Below the pieces are notes generated by a model. It saw nothing but the letters and a program-made list of their open reading frames with translations, was not told the origin of the DNA and ran no database searches. From positions 2,480,002-2,544,001 of the forward strand of contig QCXZ01000138.1 of NCBI GenBank assembly GCA_025024175.1: a stretch of 64,000 bases of DNA. The letters run 5' to 3'. The position numbers were made by a program, and so were the translations under genes. This document shows positions 42,301 to 54,300 of this stretch, one piece after another (the stretch's first letter is position 1; every line of letters begins with the position of its first letter). The DNA comes from Rhyzopertha dominica. Lineage: Eukaryota; Arthropoda; Insecta; Coleoptera; Bostrichidae.

Positions 42301-45300
42301 TCGCACGCGTTAATTTTTTTGCGATAGCTCCTAAGATATTCATTTAAATTATGTGGTGTTAAAAGATTATAATATAGTGCATAGTATGTTTAAGTAACTA
42401 ACGCGGACGTTTTTGTAGATCTATAATAGACAAATATTTTTTCGACACTTCCAACAATTATCCTTATATTTCAACCAATTTCCCCTAAACATTGACAAAT
42501 CCTCAAAAATCACTCTAATGGTGAAAACCACATAAAAATCCGTTTAGTAATTTTTGAGTTTATCGCGAACGGACAGACAGACGCGGCGGAGGACTTCGTT
42601 TTATAATATTTCTATATAGTGATCATTAATTAAATCAACTTTCGAAGACAAATCCAACAAACTTTTTACAGACCAGTCAGGTTCCGAGCACTATACGAAT
42701 TCGTCGATTTGCACATAGATGGAGAGCCGTACGGCACTGATGCTTGTTCTCGCATATTCAAGACAACCGTGCAAGAGGGTCAACAGCAATTTCAAGCACC
42801 TCGGGATATCTTTCTTTACGGAAGAGGAGGGTCCAATAATATTAGGTAAGAACAATAATCCACGAAGTATTTTGTTGTCCAATAAACTTCATACCGACCT
42901 TATGTAAAAAAAAACATCGGCTACTTGTAACTAACAGTTTCTAATATACAAATATTTCGGGAGCAGGAAATAATTAGCTTTTGCAGGTTTAATTAATGGG
43001 CGTAAGTTATTAATATTATCTGTTATAATTCTACATAAACTATTCTGTCCACCATAAAACTGTAAAATATTATTTAAAACCGTTCATTGTTGATATTATT
43101 TACGAGTTTATAATGGGTGTCCTCAAAGGAATGGTTGCGCTTACTGCAGAAAAACGGAATAACCATACCAGGTTAATCGCTGCAGTTTGAAGAGGATTTT
43201 ATGGTTTTATTGTGGACAGAACAGTTTATGTAAAACTCGGAACTATTTACCAACTCCCTTCGAAACACCAAATACTTTAGTCTCAATTCTAGAGAACAAA
43301 AATACAATACCAAATGGAGTCTCTTCACCCATCCAGCGGTAGTTGAATAGCATCATGAAATCGGTCACCATATTTTATTTCCTAATAGCTTAATTATAGC
43401 GGAAGTTCTTTTCTACACCAGCCGAAAATTCGAGAAACCATTGAAAATGAGAAGCCATTGAAATTTCTAAACACCAGAACAACCTGAACCACTAAGATGG
43501 CTGTTATTTTTGGAATACAATAACAGGACGGATATCCCCACCCTCAGAATCTCTTTCCCCCACGGTCTAAGTACCCACGCCTCTGATAAAACCAGGCGCA
43601 ACCCCCATCTCCTTCCCTTTTATGATTTAGTTATGCGATATTCCGTATCCCCATCCTGATGATGCCTCTTAGATGAGCCGAGGAGCGAAACGCGGCACTT
43701 ATTTCCAAAACCGAAAAGGTCTAGACAAAAAAGACCAGAAGAAGGTGTAATTACAATAGCACACCAAGCTTTGGTTTGCTTGTTACGTAATTGAAATAAA
43801 TGACCGACCCTAAGCTTCAAGCTCCCCGTTTTTTAACTGTTCCAGCTGCGTGTACCGCTTTCAAGCTCAAAAAGACGAAAAAGTCAAACTGGTCATAACC
43901 AAGCTGATAATCAAAGGTCGACAATGCAAGACGTACAAGGACCCCGACGCCGGTCGTCTCCAGTGCAGCGGCAACGTGACGGCGGCCCTCCGGTTCTTCG
44001 AGGCGCCGTGGAACGACGTCCCGCCAGTTCCGAAGGACTGTCTCTGTGCCATCTCTGATGCGCAACAGTTGCTGCCGTTCACGTACGTTTCGACTTCGAA
44101 TGTGGCGGAATTGCGTTTCGACGTGATTGGAATGAACGCGACGGACGACTTCACGACGCTATTCTTCGAGGGAACGTGGAAATTCGTCAGGACGCCGATG
44201 TGCAAGAGGAACATGAGACTTCAGGGACCCAGCGGGGAGATCGCCTTCCGGTACCCTCACGAGAATCCCGACGAGGTAAGATTTGGTGACTAAAATTTAA
44301 AATAAAGCCAAAAAATCACGAAACCCAATATCCATACTATTCTTTACAAAACATAATCTAAAACCTGCGAAATGAATCAAATAGCTTCAGAAATACATGG
44401 AAGCGCGATTAACCCGAAATTTATGTTAACTACATTAAAACGGCTAGGCAAATCTACATCTGAAACACAACTTCAGATTTTATGTTAATGCACTATAGCA
44501 GAACGACCATCGATTGCAAAACAAATCATAAACGTTACAATGTCAATTCTTTAAACATTTCCTGTATTAAAACACTAAGATATCTTCATCAGAGATTTAA
44601 TAAATATTAATTCGAGAATGACTAAGTACGCCATATATGCAATCTAACTTTATCGCACTCGTAACACAGCAGCATAATATTAATTCCATTTCATCAATGA
44701 ATCAGTGTTTAATTGGTCTCACTGCGCCGTGCACCCGATTACGCGCAACAGAAATCAACGTGACAAGATAATCGTGCAGTATTAAACGATCTATTATGGA
44801 TTATAGTAAACAAGCATACTCTCTATAGCTGCTGTACGGAGATGTCTTTAATATTCATACGTTTCAGCCGTTGCTCTCTTAATTTAACCTGCTACAAAAT
44901 GAGCTTCTATCTGCCCATTCACTTAGGATTACATGATATATCCCCTTTAATCGCCTGATAATGAACCAGCAGGGTTAAGTATGCAAAGAGCGGGGTAAAA
45001 TACAAAGGTGTCGCTTTCAGATGATATGTTTGAAGCGAATTCTTTTGTCCTTCCTTTCCATGGTGAAGAGTGGGTCATAGGTACGGGTAAAATTAGGCGT
45101 ATTTTTTACTTTTATATTGAAAGCTAACTCTGTTACAATGTAGTACAGTAATGCTAAAACGCTGTTGTTTGCTCTTTCATTATGTGCAGGAGTTTGTTCG
45201 AATCTGCGAAGTTAGAGTAGTGATCATTCTTAATAAGATATTGATACAACATTAAAAATTAAATAAATTTAGATAATCTAGATAATTATTATGTACTAGC

Positions 45301-48300
45301 GTTATTAATTTTTAAAGAAAAATAAAAAAATCATTACTGTCCAAACAATAAAGTAACCAGCTTTCTCTTAAAACATCTTACCGATCCAGGTAGGAATTTA
45401 ACAGCAGTAAAGTTTCCCTAATTGCTTTTCTGGAATGTCACAATAAGTTAGGGTGCTGCCAAACAAGGACCTAACTTTTCACAAGTTGATTTGCCTGACA
45501 GTTGTTCCATTTGTCTCTAAACTACATTTCAGTCTTCAAAAGAATAACGCAGTTAAGAAGTTTTAAGACAAGTCTTTGGTTGAGAAACGAAAGGGAGTTT
45601 ACGTCAACACTACGAATGACTGCAAGGATAAATCAAAGTGCAGTAAAACAGGCTTCTTTTGCTGAGCGCGTTAATTATATGGGCAAAACAAATAGTTACA
45701 GTTAGACCTAGGCGTGGGCGTACCCTGTTTTTGACACGTTAAGAAACGTGCGATCATCGCAAGACGACTTACATCATCTTTTTGAAATAAAGACCCAAAT
45801 TGTTTTCTATCTAAAGGAAGATGAATATCCCCTTAATAGCGTCTACTAATAGGACCACGATTTCTGACTCGGAATTTGCATATATCAAGGGCGAATGCGC
45901 TTTTAGTTTAGTTTCGTTTCCTCGCACTAAAAGCTTTAAGTTAAGTTTAAGCAAGGAGTGATTAGGTAACGATAAAATTGTAATAATTGTTACGTTGTAA
46001 ACTCAGAATGAGGAAACAACCTGGTCGTAAAACAGTACCTAAAACTGTAATTTCATCTGCTGGTTTAAGTAAACTAGTTAAACTAAAAATACAAGTTATA
46101 AGCCCCAGAATGATGCGCCAACTCGCCAAACATCCCCAATTGGCATTAAATTTATGGTCGTTTTATCTTTTTACCCGTAGTTTTGCCCAAAACGCGTAAT
46201 TTTGAATCCACCATGTGTTATTGTAGCCAAGCTGATAAAATACTTTCATGTATTGTATTCCTCTTGCCGACTATAATCGAAATGCAAAATAAGGCTCAAT
46301 ATCGCCAAAAACGTTTGTCATAAAATTTTACTAAATATCCTTTTGATTACTGAAATCTGCAGGCAATAGCAATTAAATGTTCAGTACAAATTACTTATTT
46401 CAAATGTCAAATATTAGAAACCGTGATCGCATTACCCGGATATTTTAAATAAATCAGATTTCAGTACTCTGTGTTTCAGTTTCTGTTATTACATATTCTA
46501 TCACTTATTAAGCACAAACAATTCATTCAAATTTATCAGAAAAACTCTTTTTTTGTTGTCTGATCGGGGTATAAATCGAAAATGATGCTTTTGAGTGAGG
46601 GTCGATTATATCATTGCTAAATATTAACCCATCAGTGAAAGGATATCATATTTCATCCCAATATTTGAGGGCGATTATGAATACTCGTAATGTATACAAA
46701 ATCAGAATTAGATCCTTGTATAAAATTGTGCAAGGCATGCTCTATTATGAACACCGTACAGCGTATACCATCTTCCCCATAAAAATGGGAGCTGCTTCCA
46801 GTTATTTCCCTCAATAGTAAAATATTAATGGTGTGTATAATATAATTGTGCAAAATTTAGCTGACGGTAAGGCTGCTAATTGGTATAATTAACATTTTCA
46901 CTACTACACTATATTCAATGTGCAAAATGTGTACAAAAGGGGAAAACTAATTGGTTGACAGAAACAGTTTCTATGTAAATACCATTATTTAGACTAGGTT
47001 ATAACAGTAGTTATTTTTATGTAAGGTTTTTCTTAGATTAGAGCCTTTGAGTTTATTTGATTATCACATTTTTCATTTAGCTTACTTTTAGTTGAATTAA
47101 GCCAACCTCTTTAGTTGGCCATTGCACTGCTCCCAAAAATTAACCCACCACATAATATTTCAACAAAATTAAGCCTCGTTTAAATAAATTGAAATATATT
47201 TAATCGGATATTCGGAAGACTTGTATACTGGCATTTTTAATAGCATACCGGGTTCGTACTGGTAATGCTTTTACTGGATTTCTAAAACTTGTATTAAATA
47301 AACTGGATTTCATAATTGTTATTGTTAGTTCAGATAATCTTTGAACCCTACAATACGATTTATATTTATATATTTTTATCGCTTCTCACTTGTTAATTTG
47401 GATCGCATTATCATGAACGAGACTTTTAGATGTCTCATAAAAAACAGGCCACTCTGTTGCAGTTCCACAAATAGGACAATTCCATTTTGGTCAATTTCAC
47501 AACTGAATGTTGTGAAAAACTTCTTTGGCGATCTTTTGAATGTAACGACACATTTCATCAATCGCATCTAGAGGTGCGAAATTCGGTACATATTCACTAT
47601 CTAATTATAAATGTAGCTCGTTTACCTGAATAACGGTAACATCAACCATTTCTTGTTTGTTCCAGAGAACACTTCTCTATAAATTTTGCTTCATTTACAA
47701 TTTTGTAAATAAAACAGTTTCTAGATGTACACACATAGCTAAGAAGGGCCCAGAGTTGGCAACCTAGGTCCAGGTAGCTACCCCCCCCCCCTTCGCTACT
47801 TCCATAAGAAGTGCCTCTATATTTCACCAGTAAATACATTGGTCTCAGATATTATTTTTTATTAAGATGATCCTACAAATACACATTTACATCAAAGCTT
47901 ACATATGGCTAAAATCGCTTAAATATTTACGTATATTGAAACCAACCATCTTCGAGATGGTCTGTATAAATTCAAAACTAACTACACACTTATATTTCTG
48001 ACCGTCTAAGGAAAAATTGTCAGAAAGCGACGTAAGGAGCTGCAATTCCACCAAACTAGAAGCCTGAACCAGCAAATTATTATTAAACCCCATTTTGTCC
48101 TCGAGTATAGCGTAAAAAATTGCCAGCAGCCTGTCTAAGCTGAAAGCCTTCGGTCCCATTTGCGTGTTCAGCTGTTCCGACACCTTACTCTTAGATTTGA
48201 TGTCCTTCCTCGTCTTGGTCTTTTTGCCGTGGTATTTCATGAAAAGCCTTTTATCATCCTTCGCCGGGTTATAGCTGGCGAGATAGGCGGCGATGAGGAG

Positions 48301-51300
48301 ATACTTTGCATAAAACGGTAGTTCGAGGCTCTGAGCCAAGTTTTCCTTTGAGAAAGCGAGATGCTTCTGGATCTGATCGACTTTATTCTCTTCCATCGAT
48401 AGTCTGAGATATAGCACCTCGAGTGATGACTTGAGAATCGGCGCGACGTGTCGCCAGAGGGCCATCGAATCGTCAGGTTTATATTCGCCATTTACAATCG
48501 GCCGGCAGTAGTCTACGAAATTGATTCTCGACATGTGTCTCAATTCAGACAGGTCCCTGCAGGCCCTGAAGAAAACCGACAAGAACACGCTCAGATAGTT
48601 CTTGTAAAACTCGACGTTTATATCCAGGTCTCGTTTGTATGTGTTAAATATTGAAACCTTGGCATTGGGGAAATCAAGAGCCAGGATTGAGAGTAGTTCT
48701 TCTCTAGTGTACTGCGGAAAGTAAACTTTAATGGCTTGTATTACGTTGCCCCTGCCCTGAAATTTCTCCGGGATTATTTCAGACACCAGAATTACTGAAA
48801 TACTCAGTCCGGTCAGCTCTCTCATTCGTAGGAAGGAGGATAACAAGTTGTGGTCCATTTGTCTCAGCTGGTCGGCTTTATCAAGAACGAGCACTGGAGA
48901 TTCTAAGGCAAAAGCTTCAGCGCATGCTTTGAAATGAGTTATGAAATCCATAATGTTGTCGCATTTAGCATAGCTCTGACCTTTCGTTGGATCCACGTGA
49001 AACTCAGCAAATTTATTTAGAACTGTTTCAAAAAGTATCTTTGAGGAATAACATTCGTTTAAGTTAACTATCACATATTTCACACTGAAGTGGTCGAGCA
49101 CTGCTTTAAGTATTGAAGACTTTCCAGTTGATGTACCGCCATAAACAAAGATTGTTGGAGGATATGGCTCATCTGGGTAGCCGAAGAGTTCACATAGCTG
49201 CTGAATTTGTTGCTTCCGACAAGGGTATTCTTTGGTAAGTTCTGCAACAGTGGAAGCCATCTCAGTTATCTGGAAAAAGAAAATAAAACATATTACCTCT
49301 TTTTGATAATGTTACATATTGTTTATAAAATACGTCAAATGTTTATTAAGCCTCTTTAGAAGAAAGAGACGTGTTATGCATCTCACAGAAATCAGCGGTA
49401 CTAATGTGCTATAGAGTAGGTATGCGTAGTGACTTAAAGCAGTAAATAACTTGGAAGCAAACTGATTGCTTGAATGTGCTTTGACAATCGTTCGACCTAA
49501 CCGTGATCTTCAAACAGCATCAAAAGTATACTGAGCTCAGTTGTGCAGAATTTTGTCTACGTTCCTTACTTTTACAGGGGTTGTAAATTTTAGTTGTAAA
49601 AATCTCAGGTGTACTGAATGTGGAAAGTTGTTTTTGTGTATTTGCGAATGTTTTCTCTGATTTAATTTATTAACATCCCCAACAGAACCCATATAAAGAT
49701 CTACTTTTTGCCGTAGAATCAAAAATAAAAAGGTTTTTTTCCTGTCAGATCCAGCCGTGGGTACTATTTAATTAGAACTTTCGTTTGTGTTGATGTCGGT
49801 TGTTAAAAATCAGTAGTGAGCACGATTCACGAATACGGCAGACGGGATTTACTGCCATCTATATGGTGCAGACATACAGCACCTCGCAATGCAGGACACT
49901 GTTCAATTCGATGTGCAATAATCACCTAGTTAATGGACAGATGAGTGGAAATGTCGATCTTTTTACAGTCAGTAAATGTATAGATCGCCATTTTGAGAAA
50001 AAAAAACTGGCGGGAAATTTAAATGTTTATAATAGTGAGTGAGCTAAACCATTAAACCTAACCTTACAGATTAGAGAACCATCAAATATCAAGACTCAAA
50101 ACACGCTGCCAATTACCCAGCGAAAACCTTGAAAACAAAAATTGTTTAGTTAATTCCGCCATTTTAAGTCAAACAGGTGTTATCTTTGTCTAACTCATTG
50201 GAGTTATGGATCCCGGTACTGTAAACCGTAAGTTATTTAGTAGCTGTAGATATAACTTTATAGAACAATGACGGCTTTTGATTAGACTTTTAGGAATATA
50301 TATAAAACAATGCATTTTCTAGTAACGCTCTAACATAGAATCCCACTACTTAATACTAACGTCAGTCACTAGAGCTGGCAGCTGGCAGATTTAATTTGGT
50401 TCAAATTGTTCACTCAATCGCATAAATTCGGATCATTCAAATAGTTCATGGTTCATTATCGAAGGTTCAGTGTTCTAGTTAGACCTGCTTAAAGACAGCT
50501 GCCACGTGTGTCCCGTAACCGTAGAAGTGTCAACTGTAGGTTTCTTTTTAGAACATGTGACCATATATGACTTTAAAATGGTAGTCGAAGGGTACACAAA
50601 TTGATAATTTTTAAATTCTCATAGAAGTTGCGATTATATTGTAGGTTGTTCTTAAGGATCATGAATTGAAAGTGAAAGCAGTCTTTTGTCACAGCACATA
50701 AAATATGCTTGCTCTCATCGTCTTGACAACCATAATTCGACTTTGAATGATGAACGGGGCCGTTCATTAGTTGTGAGCCGAATCAAACGAATCAAGACAT
50801 GAGTCGTTGAATTAGAACAACTCAAACATGAACGACTCAAATCTTACCAGTCCGCATCAGTACACTGTGGCTTTACACGGTTCTTCCTAAAGATATATTT
50901 ACGCACACCAGTGATATCATGTAGTGTTTGCCTTGTTATTTGATTAGAAAATAATTTTAATTGCCAGGCCCTTATGTTTACTATGTTAGCTTGTCTGGAA
51001 ATGCATATAAAGATGGCTCTTAATTAATATAATACAAATACCTAGATTCTGCTACATTCCCACTCTTTTTGGAGTGAAAATGGCGACAATTGCTCTATAA
51101 ATGTAGGGACTTTATATCTTTTTGCAGTCACTAAATATAGTAACAGTGGCCCAAATCATTATACCCAATGAGTTAGACAAACAGAACATATTTATGACCT
51201 AAAATGACAAATTGAACCAAACAATTTGAGTTTGGTATCCGACAGTACTCTAATCTTTAAATTAACAATATTTCATTATTCTGACCAATTAAGAATTATT

Positions 51301-54300
51301 CAATATACCTAAATAAATGACCCTTTTCAACCGATTTTGTAAGATAAAAAGGATGCTGCCGCAAAACGACGATAAAATCTCAAAAACAAAATTAAACCGA
51401 AACTTTAGAAAGCAGTTGATGTAGTCACACGCAACTCCGCAGACTCTATATCTTCAACAAAACATAAAAATTCCTTACTTTCAGATGAACTGCGACAACC
51501 ATCCCCGCTTAATAACCCCGTCCTCCCCATCGAGATACCTCTACGTGAAAATCAACGGCGTGATAATGAAACATTCGAACAGACGGGGCAACGAGACGAA
51601 CGTGACGCCAATACGATGCGGCACCTCGAACAGGATTTTCATCCATACGGCCCTCTATTCCGCCACCATCTGCCCTTATGCATCGGCGTCGAGGCACAAC
51701 CTGGTGGAGATCTTCTCAGAGGGTTGGGTGGTGAATACGAAGAGCGGAAAGCCAGTGCTGGCGGTGGATAAGGTCGACATCGACAGGCTGGGAAAGGAGG
51801 TGTCACGGGCGATTGCCGTTGAATTCGTGGGAAGGGAGAAGGGGACGTACTCGGTTATGTGGCTGGAATTGTCAAAAAGGTAAGCGACACCACATACGTG
51901 AGCTACATGGAATCAGTTACACAAAAGAATCTAAAATAACCACCACACAATACTTAGGTGTGTTCCACTTCGAACTTTCGGGAAAAAGAGAACATACCTT
52001 GTTCCACCTACTTTCAAATTAATTATCAATTAGCACAAAAAGAAACGATTCCTTGAGTCACTTCAACATTTCCTTTTGTGTGAAAATGTGATAGAATCTC
52101 CGGAATCAAATGTTTCCTTGTTAACTTTTATTTTATTGAAACAGTTTTAATAAGAAACTCGCAGCATTAGCCTCTAGTAAGAGTAATATATGAAATATAT
52201 GATCTGCAAAAAATCTTCTTTGTTCTTCACTGGAACAGAACAGACCGAAGTACGAAATGCAACTGTACATTGTGCATTTGTAATCGCCCCTGTTTTTTGC
52301 CTTACAGCATCAGTTGTACAAATAAATATACAGGCAATCAGCAAAACACCTGTCCTTTGCTGTACTACCAGTTTTAAAGGATAGTAGCGGATCTAATATA
52401 GAGCGCGGCAGCACAAGCTTCTATGAACGAATTGTGGAATAGATAATTTCATTATACAGAATCCTTAAATGATCAAGCCCGAATTAATAATGCCATTACA
52501 CGACCTCAAATACTGGAGCAAACGTTATAATTTGAGTAAGTGTCAATATTGAATAGATTTCCCAGGCAAATTTGATTGAAAAAGATATCTCATTTGACTG
52601 AGAATTTGTCGGTAAAATTACTTGAATGTCTTATGGTTTGAAGGCTTCCGTGGTTGCTGTCGATGACATGTTGTTTTCCGGGCTAGTTCCCAAGTTGCTT
52701 GTTTGGTCTGGACGTTTCGACACTCATGTGTTTCAGTTTCAGAGCTACTTCTGAGGAAGACACCGACATGAGTGTCGAAACGTCAAGACCAAACAGCGAT
52801 GTGGGAACCAGTCCGGAAAATAACATGTCATACCTGAATGTTACTTATCTATATGCACTCTAATCGTAAGCATCTTTTTATCGAGAATGGAGTTAAGGTT
52901 GTTTTAAATTAAATTCTTCTTTATCATATTGTAAAAGATAATAACGTTAAGATTGCAGAACTCGGTAGGTATGAATCAATCCAATACTGAAAGAGGTAAA
53001 GAGTTGTAAGTCGTTTACGTTTGCAAGTTGGGTAAATATGGTTTTATTTTTTAACAAATGCATATGTTGTTGTGCATTAGATGCATTTTTCTGTATTGAC
53101 ATACAACCTACCAGCTAAAAATAATGACACCGGAGCAGGCCAAGAAAATTTATTGGCCGAAACTACTTTATTAAATAACCAAGTTTACGCAGTATATGAT
53201 GCGGCTGTCTATAAAGCAGATAGCAAAGAAGAATCTTATGGCGATAACAAAGATTAAATTATGATAATGTTATTATATAAAACCAATGGAATGGAGAAGA
53301 AACGTTCAACAAAAGCAAATGAATGCAAAGCTAGCAAAAGAGGCATAGCAACGCCCTATGGACAAAATCAATATATTAAAATCAAGAGCAAAAAATTCAC
53401 TCCCAAATTAGCGAAACAGTGGCTCGAAATATTGACGTCAACAAATTGCGATTTGAAATGTCAGATTTTACTTTGTACCAAGTCAGACGTAAATCAACTA
53501 ACCTTATTAGACCTCAAGATGATAAAAGAAGAGACAAAATGAAACAAAATATTTATTATAAATGGCAAAATAATGCATAATAAAACGCTGTATTTTGGTT
53601 TGCAAGTTGGACCCCTTCGCCGGTTTCGCTGTTTTTGAGCTCATGAGACGGAGGATACCAACTTGCCAAGAAACACAGACCGGTTACTCGAATTACTCAA
53701 ACGTACTTACGAGATATACTACAAATTATCGATTAAATTAGTTTGCCGCCTCTCAGGAAGGTGAACACAACAATTGCTTTGACATATACTTGTCATCTGT
53801 CGATTGTCGAATTATATGATATATTTTAATATGAAAAAGCGCGGGGGAGAGTGTATTTTCAACATATGCTGTATTGTTTTGTAGGATAATTAACTATAAG
53901 GTTGGAGAAAGCTCAGATTTTGGAGGTGTGGGGTGACACGGTTTCGTATAACTTTTAGGTTATGTATCGTAGTTGTGCGGTTATGACTACAGTAAACTAA
54001 AAGATGTGTTTAGCCTGCCGCAATGGTAAAATTCACAGTTAGGAATTAGGATCCATACTAGGTAAGTGGCAGTGACGTTAGCTGCACTACCGAGTATTAT
54101 GTAAGAAAGTTTCCTAACATAGAAATAGCAAACGGCTCAATTTTGGTGGTGCAGTGCTAGTTATAAAAGACGTACAAATATTAAAAGGAAAACAGAACCG
54201 AATTTTGTTGGAAATTCTTTATAAAACCATCAATTTCGTGGCTATAACTTATTGCGCAACCTTCATTAAGTATATGACAGCTGACAGTATATTGTAGCTT

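Larger units (their letters stand above)
38629..42671 (+). other. Culd: Culd intron 7
   Basis: About 4 kb. It contains the 1-kb palindrome (39155-40167), a minus-strand LINE scrap (41121-41340) and an RTE-like tail (42165-42612). Confidence 0.65.
44276..51484 (+). other. Culd: Culd intron 9, host of the antisense Orc5 gene
   Basis: About 7.2 kb. Orc5 occupies 47899-49260 on the minus strand. A poly-C run lies at 47781-47791 and a MITE-like fragment near 51075-51150. The remaining parts (44290-47840 and 49320-51060) show no recognisable element. Confidence 0.7.

Noticed and set aside
43867..44214. 115-codon minus-strand frame over Culd exon 9
   Set aside because: Shadow of the real exon, whose phases and splice sites fit the neighbours.
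47899..49260. Orc5 as a processed retrocopy
   Set aside because: The frame is intact, a 5' splice acceptor precedes the ATG, a polyadenylation signal but no poly-A tract follows, and no target duplication is visible.
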